DNA from: Palsa-739 sp963748755
Lineage (GTDB): Bacteria; Actinomycetota; Thermoleophilia; Gaiellales; Gaiellaceae
NCBI GenBank assembly: GCA_963748755.1
Contig: CAVVKA010000001.1
Coordinates: forward strand, 134,073-198,072
Direction of reading: 5' to 3'
DNA: 64,000 nucleotides
Shown piece after piece: positions 16,264-24,221 of this stretch. A program made the translations under genes and the position numbers. Below the pieces are notes generated by a model. That model ran no database searches. It was given only the letters and a program-made list of their open reading frames with translations, and was not told where the DNA came from. The first letter of the stretch is position 1. The number at the start of each line of letters is the position of its first letter.

Positions 16264-17033
16264 GCAGGCACCTCCTCGGGCTCGTAGGGGGCGTAGCCCT
16301 CCTTCTCGAGCTTTTTCGCGAGCTCCGCGCCGCCCGACTCGACGATGCGGCCACCCACGAAGACGTGTACCCGATCCGGCGTGACGTAGTCGAGGATCCG
16401 CTGGTAGTGCGTGATCACGAGCGCGCCCATCTCCGGGCCGACGAGCTCGTTCACGCCGCTCGCGACGACCCGCAGCGCGTCGATGTCGAGACCGGAGTCG
16501 GTCTCGTCGAGCACCGCGATGCGCGGCTTCAGCATCGCCATCTGGAGGATCTCGACGCGCTTCTTCTCGCCGCCCGAGAAGCCGTCGTTGAGGTAGCGCG
16601 ACGCGAGCTCGCGGCTCACCTTCAGGCGATCCATCTGCGCGAGGAGCTCCTTGCGAAACTCGGGGATCGCCATCGGGTCGTCGACGCCGCCGTTGCGAGC
16701 CTTGCGCACGGCGTTGATCGCGCTGCGCAGGAAGCTCGTCACCGTGACGCCGGGAATCGCGTGCGGATACTGGAAGGCGAGGAAGAGGCCGCGCTGCGCG
16801 CGCTCGTCGGCGCCGAGCTCGGTCACGTCCTCCCCCTCGAAGAGGAGGCGTCCCTCGGTGATCTCGTACGCGGGGTGACCCATCAGCGCGTACGCGAGGG
16901 TCGACTTGCCGGAGCCGTTCGGCCCCATGATCGCGTGCACCTCGTTCGTATCGACCTCGAGATCGACGCCCTTGACGATCTCCGTCCCGTCCTCGAGCGC
17001 GACGTGCAGGTTCTCCAGCTTCAGCAATGCCAT
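16260..17033 (-). CDS. sufC: SufC, ABC-type ATPase of the SufBCD complex
   Basis: A 257-residue ABC ATPase: Walker A GPNGSGKST near 37, the SufC-specific FLAFQYPHAIPGVTV stretch near 90, signature FSGGEKKR near 155, Walker B VLDETDSGLD and switch His in VITHYQR. First gene of the minus-strand operon sufC-sufB-VOC(x4)-sufD. Its ATG is divergent from tatA with only about 60-80 bp between, so the promoter must lie there. No SufR-type repressor gene is adjacent. Confidence 0.96.
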   Translation of the reverse strand: MALLKLENLHVALEDGTEIVKGVDLEVDTNEVHAIMGPNGSGKSTLAYALMGHPAYEITEGRLLFEGEDVTELGADERAQRGLFLAFQYPHAIPGVTVTSFLRSAINAVRKARNGGVDDPMAIPEFRKELLAQMDRLKVSRELASRYLNDGFSGGEKKRVEILQMAMLKPRIAVLDETDSGLDIDALRVVASGVNELVGPEMGALVITHYQRILDYVTPDRVHVFVGGRIVESGGAELAKKLEKEGYAPYEPEEVPA

Positions 17034-17110
17034 GCGACCAGCCTAGCGAGACGGCCCGCGTCCTCGTCCGAGACCCCGCAAACACTGAGATGAACGGCTA
17101 CCCTGCGCGT

Positions 17111-17347
17111 GTGGGGTATTTCCAGACTCCCTGGCACATCGTCCTGCTCCTCCTGATCGCGCTCCTCCTCTTCGGCGGCAAGCGCCTGCCGGAGATCGGG
17201 AAGGCGCTCGGATCCGGGATGCGCGAGTTCAAGGACGCGGTCACCGGCAACAGCCCGGCCGCCTCCGACGTGCAGCCCGAGCTTCCGCCCGCCGAGCCGA
17301 CGGCGACGCCGACCACGGCGACGCCAACCGAGCGCGAGACCCTCTAG
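17111..17347 (+). CDS. tatA: TatA/TatE twin-arginine translocase subunit
   Basis: Small translocase subunit: one N-terminal TM helix (PWHIVLLLLIALLLFGG), the conserved Phe-Gly hinge, then amphipathic helix KRLPEIGKALGSGMREFKDAV and a Pro/Thr-rich acidic tail. GTG at 17111 gives the usual short N-terminus before the TM (MGYFQTPWH) and a 78-residue protein. An in-frame ATG at 17090 would add seven residues. The next gene, tatC, begins 7 bp later, so they form an operon exporting folded proteins. The diheme cytochrome downstream has a Sec/lipoprotein signal, so is not an obvious client. Confidence 0.9.
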   Translation: MGYFQTPWHIVLLLLIALLLFGGKRLPEIGKALGSGMREFKDAVTGNSPAASDVQPELPPAEPTATPTTATPTERETL

Positions 17348-17354
17348 CCGGGAC

Positions 17355-18125
17355 ATGACGGGGCTTCCGCGCCGCCTCGGCCACGCCGAGGAGGCGACAC
17401 TCGGCGAGCACCTCGAGGAGCTGCGCGGCCGGCTCTTCGCCATGCTCGGCGCGATCGCCGTCGGCACGGTCGTCGCCTTCGTCTTCCACGGGCACGTCCT
17501 CGACTGGCTGAATCGGCCGCTGCCTCCCCATCACCGGCAGCTGCTCACGACCGGAGTCGCAGAGCCGTTCACCGTCACGATCACGGTCTGCATCTACGCG
17601 GGCTTCCTGCTCGCGCTGCCCGTCGTCCTCTGGCAGCTGTGGCTCTTCTTCGCGCCTGCGTTCGACCCCTCCTCCGAGCGGAAGGTGCTCGGCCTCGCGC
17701 TGTTCGCAGTCGTTCTCGCCGCGACCGGAGTCGCCTTCGGCTACTGGGTCCTGCTGCCGCGCGCGGTGCACTTCCTCGTCCACTACGACCACCGGCACTT
17801 CCTGGTCCTGCCCCGGGCCTCGTCCTACTACAACTTCGTGGTCACGGTGCTCGTCGGGATCGTGCTCGTCTTCCAGACGCCGCTCGTCATTCTCGGGCTC
17901 GTCTACCTCGGCGTCCTGAGCTCGCGGACGCTGCGCCGTCAGCGGCGCATGGGCTATCTCATTACGGCGGCGATCGCGCTGGCCCTCCCGGGACCGGATC
18001 CTGTGACGACGTTCCTCGAGCTGCTGCCGATGTGGGCGCTCTTCGAAGGATCGATCTGGCTGGCGGTGTTCGTCGAGCGGCGGATGGCGAAAGTGACTGC
18101 CGCCTCGGCTACTCTGGGCGGCTGA
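17355..18125 (+). CDS. tatC: TatC twin-arginine translocase subunit
   Basis: A 256-residue polytopic protein with six TM segments. The signature TLGEHLEELRGRLF lies near 16-29 and the conserved periplasmic loop with FTVTITVCIYAGFLLALPVVLWQLWLFFAPAF follows. TatC binds the RR signal peptide and recruits TatA. It overlaps the next gene by one base (TGATG). The start ATG is 7 bp after tatA. Motifs are complete. Confidence 0.95.
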   Translation: MTGLPRRLGHAEEATLGEHLEELRGRLFAMLGAIAVGTVVAFVFHGHVLDWLNRPLPPHHRQLLTTGVAEPFTVTITVCIYAGFLLALPVVLWQLWLFFAPAFDPSSERKVLGLALFAVVLAATGVAFGYWVLLPRAVHFLVHYDHRHFLVLPRASSYYNFVVTVLVGIVLVFQTPLVILGLVYLGVLSSRTLRRQRRMGYLITAAIALALPGPDPVTTFLELLPMWALFEGSIWLAVFVERRMAKVTAASATLGG

Positions 18126-19000
18126 TGGCCAGGGCAGCGGTCAAGGCGAAGCAGCAGGCGAAGGCGAAGGCGCAGCCGACGAAATCGGCGCGCGCGCGCG
18201 GCCGGCGACGGCACAGCGGCGGGGGCAACCCGAACCAGCAGCTCTTCTTCGTCCGGCTGCGGCGCGGCCAGAAGTGGCTGTACGCGCTGCTCGCGCTCGT
18301 CTTCGCGGTCGGCTTCGCCGGCATCGGCGTCGGCTCCGGTAACGGCGGGGGCCTGGAACAGCTCTACACCGGCCTCTTCGGCGGCGGGGGCGGCAGCGCC
18401 GTGTCGAAGGCCCAGGACGAGATCAAGAAGGATCCCGCGAAGGGTTACCGCCACCTCGCGACGGCCTACGAGGAGCAAGGGAACAACCTCCAGGCGATCA
18501 GCGCGCTCGAGAGCTACCTCAGCGTGAAGAGGAAGGACGCCGACGCGTGGAGCGAGCTCGGCGGCCTCCAGCAGTCGCAGGGCAACACGTACGCCACCCA
18601 GTACCAGCAGGCACAGCAGAGCGCGCAGGCGGCGGACCCGAGCGCACCGTTCCAGCCCGGCGGCGCCCTCGGTTCGGCGGTGGGTCAGAATCCGGCCTAC
18701 CAGGGAGCGTCGCAGGACGCAGCGAGCGCGACGAACGTGCTGTACCAGCAGGCGACGGCCTCGTTCGGCGCCTCGGTCACCGACTACCAGCACGCCTCGA
18801 GGATCCGTCCCCGCAACACGACGTACCTGCAGCTACTGGCGACGGCGGGAGCGAACGCCGGCAACACCCCGGTCGCGCTCGGCGCGCTGCACGAGCTCCT
18901 CAAGGTCGACCCGAACTCCCCGCTGAAGCCACAGTGGAAGGCTGCGATCAAGCAGCTGACCAAGGGCACGCCGACCGTCAAGTCGAGCAACGGCAAGTAG
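18125..19000 (+). CDS. membrane-anchored TPR-like protein downstream of tatC
   Basis: A 291-residue protein with a very basic N-terminus (Lys/Ala/Arg rich, ~45 residues), one TM helix near 58-77 and an extracytoplasmic region with about three tetratricopeptide-like units (DPAKGYRHLATAYEEQGN near 100, then DADAWSELGGLQQSQGN, then a third near 230-265). A Gln/Ala-rich stretch interrupts the repeats. The ATG shares one base with the tatC stop, hence coupled. Protein-protein scaffold at the membrane is likely; partner unknown. Confidence 0.75.
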   Translation: MARAAVKAKQQAKAKAQPTKSARARGRRRHSGGGNPNQQLFFVRLRRGQKWLYALLALVFAVGFAGIGVGSGNGGGLEQLYTGLFGGGGGSAVSKAQDEIKKDPAKGYRHLATAYEEQGNNLQAISALESYLSVKRKDADAWSELGGLQQSQGNTYATQYQQAQQSAQAADPSAPFQPGGALGSAVGQNPAYQGASQDAASATNVLYQQATASFGASVTDYQHASRIRPRNTTYLQLLATAGANAGNTPVALGALHELLKVDPNSPLKPQWKAAIKQLTKGTPTVKSSNGK

Positions 19001-19127
19001 TCGAAGTACGGCAAGAAGTAACGCCTCCCTCGCAAGTCGCATAGACGATTGCGGCTTCGGCCGCGCGGATAGACTGCTCCCCGAGCGGCCGCAGACGGCC
19101 GGACGAACGACTTCGGGGGATCTGCGC

Positions 19128-19484
19128 ATGAACTTCGACATCAAGACCGAGCAGCTCAGTGGTGACGCGTATGTCATCTCGCTCACCGGGGAGGTCGACC
19201 TCTACACGGCGCCCGAGTTCAAGCAGCAGCTGCTCGAGGTGATCGGACAGGGCGGCAAGGAGGTCATCGTCGACTTCAGCGGCACGACGTTCATCGACTC
19301 CACGACGCTCGGCGTCCTCGTGGGCGGCGTCAAGCGGTTGCGGACGAACGACGGCCAGCTCTCGCTCGTCTGCAGCGACCGCAACATCACGAAGATCTTC
19401 GAGATCACCGGTCTCGACAAGGTCTTCACGATCTATCCCACGCGCGAGGAAGCCGTGTCGGCCGTGGGTGTCCCCCAGGGTTGA
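19128..19484 (+). CDS. STAS-domain anti-sigma factor antagonist (SpoIIAA/RsbV-like)
   Basis: A 118-residue single STAS domain. The phosphorylatable serine is S58 in FIDSTTLGVL, in the usual position at the start of helix 2. Such proteins free a sigma factor by binding its anti-sigma kinase when dephosphorylated. No RsbW-like kinase or cognate sigma factor is adjacent. RBS-like GGGGGA precedes the ATG. The downstream cytochrome gene starts inside or just after this gene's end, so the two are probably co-transcribed, an unusual pairing. Confidence 0.88.
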   Translation: MNFDIKTEQLSGDAYVISLTGEVDLYTAPEFKQQLLEVIGQGGKEVIVDFSGTTFIDSTTLGVLVGGVKRLRTNDGQLSLVCSDRNITKIFEITGLDKVFTIYPTREEAVSAVGVPQG

Positions 19485-20178
19485 CACGGCGTTGAAGCGA
19501 CCGTATCGGGTCGGGGCTTGGGGGGCAGGGCTCGTGGCCGCGGCGCTGCTCGCCGCCGGCTGCGGCACGGGCGGCGTCGCGAGCGCCGGCCAGCAGCCCG
19601 ACACGCAGTCCGGCCAGAAGCTCTTCACGGCGAGCTGCGGCTCGTGCCACACGCTGTCGGCGGCCGGCACCAGCGCGACGATCGGGCCGAACCTCGACAA
19701 CGCCTTCGCCGCAGACGTCAAGCAAGGCTACGAGCAGAGCGCGATCGAGAACGTCGTCCTCGACCAGATCCGGCTCGGCTCGGGAGAGATCGCGACGTAC
19801 ACGACGAACAAGAAGTTCACGCTGCAGACGCCGATGCCGGCGAACATCCTCAAGGGCCAGGACGCGGTCGACGTCGCGGCCTACGTCGCGTCGGTCGCGG
19901 GGCAGGGCGGCTACTCCACGTCGGGGTCGTTCGCGAGCCTGGGCACGAACGGCGCAGCGATCTTCAAGGGAGCAGGTTGCACCGGCTGCCACACGCTCGC
20001 TGCCGCCGGCGCGACAGGGACGGTCGGCCCGAACCTCGACCAGGCCAAGCCGACCCTCGCCGTGGTCGTGCATCGGGTCACCCTCGGCGGTGGCGTGATG
20101 CCGTCCTTCAAGGGCAAGCTGAGCGACGCCCAGATCCAGGCGGTCGCGAAGTACGTCTCTTCTTCCGCCGGCAAGTAA
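19468..20178 (+). CDS. diheme c-type cytochrome lipoprotein
   Basis: Two covalent haem c sites: CGSCH (57-61) and CTGCH (171-175), each with a class I cytochrome fold and a distal Met region. The N-terminus has a signal with lipobox LAAGC (Cys32), so the protein is lipid-anchored outside the membrane. Start: GTG at 19468 overlaps the STAS gene by 17 bp; TTG at 19492 (MKRPYRVG...) is an equally good signal-peptide start. The second domain resembles the haem c tail of oxidase subunit II nearby. Probably donates electrons to the caa3 oxidase encoded on the opposite strand. Confidence 0.88.
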   Translation: MSPRVDTALKRPYRVGAWGAGLVAAALLAAGCGTGGVASAGQQPDTQSGQKLFTASCGSCHTLSAAGTSATIGPNLDNAFAADVKQGYEQSAIENVVLDQIRLGSGEIATYTTNKKFTLQTPMPANILKGQDAVDVAAYVASVAGQGGYSTSGSFASLGTNGAAIFKGAGCTGCHTLAAAGATGTVGPNLDQAKPTLAVVVHRVTLGGGVMPSFKGKLSDAQIQAVAKYVSSSAGK

Positions 20179-20187
20179 CTGAACTTC

Positions 20188-20739
20188 TCAGGCGCGGCTG
20201 ACGGGTAGCGCGACCCGCTCTCGGATCGCCTCCAGCATCCCGTCGTCGCCGACGACGAGGACCTCGTCCGCGCCGAACACACGCAGGGCGTCCTCGACCG
20301 CGAGCGCGGGGTCGTCCGCTCCCACCTCGACCCGCGCCCCCGGCAAGCGGGATTCGAGAACGGCAGCCGTCGCCTCGGCATCGTGCCGGCGATCGTCCAC
20401 CGCGCCAGTCAGCGCCTCTCGGGTGGACGAGAGCGCTGGGACGACGACGAGTACCTCGGCGCCGTCCGGCACGGTCACCGCGTCGGTCCCGGGCGGCGCG
20501 AGGACGAGCACGCGGTGCGTGCCCGGCGGCGTGCCCGAGGTGACGACGGGTGCTGGGTCGGCAGCGCCGGGCACCGGCTCCTGCTTCAGCCACCAGCCGA
20601 GCCCGACGAACACGAGCACCGCGACAGCGACGCCCGCCCACTTGTTCGCGAAGGCGGCGGCGATGATCACGGCCGCTCCCACGATCACGACGATGAGGAA
20701 GCGATAGGCCTCGGCCTCGCTGCGAAGCGGGTTGCGCAT
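20188..20739 (-). CDS. two-TM protein with USP-like C-terminal domain, end of oxidase operon
   Basis: A 183-residue protein: two TM helices (about 14-30 and 34-52), a Pro/Thr linker, then a small alpha/beta domain. That domain has the pattern RVLVLAPPG...DDPALAVEDALRVFGADEVLVVG, like one half of the double USP-like protein upstream. It starts 22 bp after ctaE on the same strand, so it is the last gene of the oxidase operon. Family not named; an assembly or sensing function is a guess. Confidence 0.6.
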   Translation of the reverse strand: MRNPLRSEAEAYRFLIVVIVGAAVIIAAAFANKWAGVAVAVLVFVGLGWWLKQEPVPGAADPAPVVTSGTPPGTHRVLVLAPPGTDAVTVPDGAEVLVVVPALSSTREALTGAVDDRRHDAEATAAVLESRLPGARVEVGADDPALAVEDALRVFGADEVLVVGDDGMLEAIRERVALPVSRA

Positions 20740-20760
20740 CTACCTCTCTCTACCCGGTCG

Positions 20761-21294
20761 TCAGAGGATGTAGACCGTCGTGAAGACGACGATCCACATC
20801 ACGTCGACGAAGTGCCAGTAGATCCCGCCGATCTCGACACCGTGGTGGTGGTCGGCGGAGAAGTGACCGCGGAAGGCGCGGATCGTCATGAAGGCGAGGA
20901 TCGAGAGGCCGACGAACACATGGACGCCGTGCAGGCCGGTGAGGCAGAAGAAGATCGTGGGGAAGGCGCCGTCCGACGTGTTGAAGCCCGCCCGCATGTA
21001 CTCGAAGAGCTGCGAGGTCAGGAAGGCGAGGCCCATGAGGAAGGTGAGCAGCAGGCCCGCGCGCATCCCCCAGACGTTGCCGCGCTTGATCGCCTGCGTG
21101 GCCCAGTGCATCGTCGCGCTCGACGTCATCAGGATGAACGTGTTGATCGCCGCCACGAAGACCGGCAGGTGGTAGGGCGGCGTCGGCCACGGCGTGCCGT
21201 TGACGATCCGGACGAAGAAGTAGGCCGTGAAGAACGAGCCGAAGAGCATGATCTCCGACGCGATGAAGAGATACATGCCGAGCGTCTCGGGCAT
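20761..21294 (-). CDS. ctaE: cytochrome c oxidase subunit III
   Basis: Five-helix heme-copper oxidase subunit III: LGMYLFIASEIMLFGSFFTAYFFVR, then FVGLSILAF and the C-terminal HFVDVMWIVVF with conserved His and Asp. The ATG at 21294 gives 177 residues, but conserved-looking N-terminal sequence (rich in His, ending PPVPHYSSRI) continues in frame 29 codons upstream to an ATA at 21381. That ATA overlaps the stop of the previous gene, and no ATG, GTG or TTG lies in between. The true protein is therefore probably ~206 residues. Fourth gene of ctaC-ctaD-usp-ctaE. Confidence 0.92.
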   Translation of the reverse strand: MPETLGMYLFIASEIMLFGSFFTAYFFVRIVNGTPWPTPPYHLPVFVAAINTFILMTSSATMHWATQAIKRGNVWGMRAGLLLTFLMGLAFLTSQLFEYMRAGFNTSDGAFPTIFFCLTGLHGVHVFVGLSILAFMTIRAFRGHFSADHHHGVEIGGIYWHFVDVMWIVVFTTVYIL

Positions 21295-21377
21295 GATGCG
21301 CGAGCTGTAGTGCGGTACCGGCGGCCCGTGATGCTCATGGTCGTCGTGGCCGACCGGCTCGGCGTGCGAGTACGTGG

Positions 21378-22277
21378 CTATGCCGGCACCTCCGCCTCGG
21401 AGCGCGCGACGACGACGTGCTCGACGGGCAGGCCGGTCTCCTTGCGCAGCCGCTCGACGAGGCCCTTGCGCAGCCAGCCCGAGCTGAGCGGCTCGAACGT
21501 CGAGACCACGATCTCGTCGACGCGCTCGTCGTGCACCGCCTCCAGCGCGGCGCTGAACGGATCGGGATGCGAGACCTGGCCGTGGACGTCGATCCCCCCT
21601 CCGCGCAGCTCGGCAAGCGCCCGCTTCAGCCTCCGCTCGGCCTCGGGATGGTCGCCGGCCGTCGGGTCGCTCTGCGGCGAGACGATGAGGAAGCTCGCCG
21701 GGCCCGCGGCCGCGCGCTCGCGGATCTTCGCGAGCAGCGGCTCGCCGACCACCGTCTCGTTCGCAATCACGAGCACGTTCTTCTCGCCCGGCCCGTCGCC
21801 GCTCGCCACGAGGTGCTCGACAGGGACGGACCCTGCGGCCGAGCGAATCCGGTCGAGGACGCCGCGGCGCAGCCAGCCGGACTTCTCCTCGGGATGGGTC
21901 GAGACGAGGATCTCGTCGACGGGCGGCTCGAGCGTCGCGAGCGCGTCGCGCACCGCCGCCGCGGGATCGGCCTCGACGACGTAGCCGTCCGCCGGGATCC
22001 CGCCCTCGCGCAGGTGTTCGAGCGCCCGCTCGAGCCGGCGTCGCGCCGAGGCGCGGCGCGTGTCGGTGTAGACGACGTAGCCCCGCTGCGGCTCGTTCAC
22101 CGGCGACACGACCGTCACGTGGAGGTCGTCGCCGCCGGGCGCCGCCGAAGGCGGCGCGGTCTGATCGCTGGGCGCCGGCGGCTTGGCCGGCGGCGCTTCC
22201 AGCAACCGAGCGCCGAGCGCGTCCCGCAGCGTCTTAGCGTCGACCGTCTCGTTCGCGACCACGAGCAGGTGCGTCAT
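21378..22277 (-). CDS. double universal-stress-like domain protein inside the oxidase operon
   Basis: A 299-residue soluble protein made of two homologous alpha/beta units. Each starts with (L)LVVANETV or VLVIANETV, has an Arg-rich amphipathic helix (RRLERALEHLREGGI / RRLKRALAELRGGGI), then DP..A..DAL...VDEI(L/V)VST, and ends in SGWLR(R/K)G(V/L)...PVEH(L/V)V. This resembles USP/UspA topology without the ATP-binding GxxGS motif. ATG overlaps the ctaD stop (ATGA). It sits between oxidase subunits I and III, an unusual place, implying a link to oxidase assembly or regulation; this is inference. Confidence 0.7.
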   Translation of the reverse strand: MTHLLVVANETVDAKTLRDALGARLLEAPPAKPPAPSDQTAPPSAAPGGDDLHVTVVSPVNEPQRGYVVYTDTRRASARRRLERALEHLREGGIPADGYVVEADPAAAVRDALATLEPPVDEILVSTHPEEKSGWLRRGVLDRIRSAAGSVPVEHLVASGDGPGEKNVLVIANETVVGEPLLAKIRERAAAGPASFLIVSPQSDPTAGDHPEAERRLKRALAELRGGGIDVHGQVSHPDPFSAALEAVHDERVDEIVVSTFEPLSSGWLRKGLVERLRKETGLPVEHVVVARSEAEVPA

Positions 22278-24214
22278 ACCGGCACCTCCTCCATCTCGCG
22301 GGCCTTCGAGGGCGCGAGAACGGCGTGCTGGGCGCCGGGGACGCCGTACTCGTACGGCGAGCCGACGACCTGCGGGATCTCGTCGAAGTTGAAGATCGGC
22401 GGCGGCGAGGTGACCTGCCACTCGAGGGTCAGCGCGCGCCACGGGTTGGCGGGCGCGATCTCGCCGAAGCGCCAGCTCGTGATCATGTTGTAGAGGAAGA
22501 CGATCACCGAGGCGCCCAGCGCGAACGACGCGAGCGAGATGAACATGTTGAGGTCAGCGAACCTCGGCAGGTAGTCGGCGACGCGGCGCGGCATTCCCTC
22601 GGTGCCGAGGATGTGCATCGGGAAGAACGTGAGGTTGAAGCCGACGAAGGTGAGCCAGAAGTGGAGCTTGCCGAGCCGCTCGTCGTACATCCGGCCGGTC
22701 ATCTTCGGGAACCAGTAGTACATCCCCGCGAAGATCGTGAACACGGAGCCGCCGAAGAGCACATAGTGGATGTGGGCGACGATGAAGTACGTCTGGCTCA
22801 CGTGGATGTCGATCGGGACGGCGCCGAGCATCACACCGGAGAGCCCGCCGATCACGAACATGGAGAGGAAGCCGAGCGCGAAGAGCATGGGCGTGCGGAA
22901 ATGGAGCTTCCCCTCCCACATCGTCGCGAGCCAGCTGAAGATCTTGATCCCGGTGGGCACCGCGATCAGGAGCGTCGTGATCATCATCGGCACGCGCAGC
23001 CACGACGACATGCCGCTCACGAACATGTGGTGCGCCCAGACCGAGAAGCCGAGCACGACGATCGCCATCAGCGAGAGCGCCATCAACCGGTAGCCGAAGA
23101 TCGGCTTGCGGCTGAAGACGGCTATGACCTCGCTCATGATCCCGAAGCCGGGCAGCATCATGATGTAGACGGCCGGGTGCGAGTAGAACCAGAAGATGTG
23201 CTGGTAGCCCAGCGGATAGCCGCCGCCGACGTCGTTGAAGAACGCGGTGTGCATCACGTGGTCGAACATCGAGAAGAACTGCGAGCCCGCGATGAACGGC
23301 GTCGCGATCACGACGAGCAGCGAGGTCGTGAAGTTCGCCCAGACGAGTAGCGGCAGCCGCCAGAAGGTCATCCCCGGCGCCCGCATCGTGATGATGGTGA
23401 CGAGGAAGTTGAGGGCGGTCATGATCGACGACGCCCCCGCCCACTGGACTCCCTGGTTGAAGAAGATCGCCCCGATCGGCTGGTGGGCCGAGCAGAGCGG
23501 CGCGTAGCCCGTCCAGCCGCAGGCGAAGGCGCCGCCGGGCATGAAGAACGAGCTCAGCATCATGATCCCCGCGATCGGCAGCAGCCAGAACGAGAGCGCG
23601 TTGAGGCGCGGGAAGGCCATGTCCGCCGCGCCGAGCATGAGCGGCACGACGAAGTTCGCGAGGCCGGCGAAGGCCGGGATGATGAAGAGGAAGATCATCA
23701 GCGCCGCGTGCACCGAGAAGAGACCGTTGTAGGTCTGCTGGTCGAAGTACTGGATCCCCGGCTTCGCGAGCTCGGCGCGCACGAGCATCGCGAGCATTCC
23801 GCCCGCGAGGAAGAAGAAGACGGTCGTGACGAGGTACTGGACGCCGATCACCTTGTGGTCGGTGTTGACGCGGAAGTAGTCGCGCCAGCTCTTTGCGCCG
23901 TGACCCGAGTGGTCCTCGGCCCGCGTCGGGTAGCCGAGCGCGTAGTACGCCCAGTAGTCGAAGGCCCCGATGCCGGCGAGGAAGCCGAGCGGCGCCGTCA
24001 CGAGCGCGGCGACGAGGACGAGCGGCTCCGTCGCGAGGATCGGATGCCAGCCGGCCGCCCAGCGGATGAGCACGACGATCCCGAAGCCGAGCCCGCCGAA
24101 GAACGGCGTCATCCAGACCGCGCGCAGGAGCCCGCCGCGGAAGAGCAACCGCCATCCGCCCCTGGTCGGGCCGGGCGTGTGGTGAAGGTCCTGGGCGGTC
24201 GCGGTCGTCGTCAA
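22274..24214 (-). CDS. ctaD: cytochrome c oxidase subunit I (caa3-type, A-family)
   Basis: A 646-residue heme-copper oxidase subunit I. Ligands seen: low-spin heme His in SVHAALMIF, CuB His and cross-linked Tyr in HPAVYIMMLPGFGIMSE (with the Glu of the D channel), His-His in VWAHHMFV, and heme a3/a His in VAHIHYV. The first ~110 residues form an extra N-terminal extension with two TM helices before the canonical helix 1, as in several actinobacterial enzymes. It reduces O2 to water and pumps protons. ATG at 24214 lies 7 bp after ctaC. Confidence 0.96.
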   Translation of the reverse strand: MTTTATAQDLHHTPGPTRGGWRLLFRGGLLRAVWMTPFFGGLGFGIVVLIRWAAGWHPILATEPLVLVAALVTAPLGFLAGIGAFDYWAYYALGYPTRAEDHSGHGAKSWRDYFRVNTDHKVIGVQYLVTTVFFFLAGGMLAMLVRAELAKPGIQYFDQQTYNGLFSVHAALMIFLFIIPAFAGLANFVVPLMLGAADMAFPRLNALSFWLLPIAGIMMLSSFFMPGGAFACGWTGYAPLCSAHQPIGAIFFNQGVQWAGASSIMTALNFLVTIITMRAPGMTFWRLPLLVWANFTTSLLVVIATPFIAGSQFFSMFDHVMHTAFFNDVGGGYPLGYQHIFWFYSHPAVYIMMLPGFGIMSEVIAVFSRKPIFGYRLMALSLMAIVVLGFSVWAHHMFVSGMSSWLRVPMMITTLLIAVPTGIKIFSWLATMWEGKLHFRTPMLFALGFLSMFVIGGLSGVMLGAVPIDIHVSQTYFIVAHIHYVLFGGSVFTIFAGMYYWFPKMTGRMYDERLGKLHFWLTFVGFNLTFFPMHILGTEGMPRRVADYLPRFADLNMFISLASFALGASVIVFLYNMITSWRFGEIAPANPWRALTLEWQVTSPPPIFNFDEIPQVVGSPYEYGVPGAQHAVLAPSKAREMEEVPV

Positions 24215-24221
24215 GCGCGGA

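Noticed and set aside
22554..24155. 533-residue frame over ctaD
   Set aside because: Shifted frame of oxidase subunit I, Arg-rich, no motifs.
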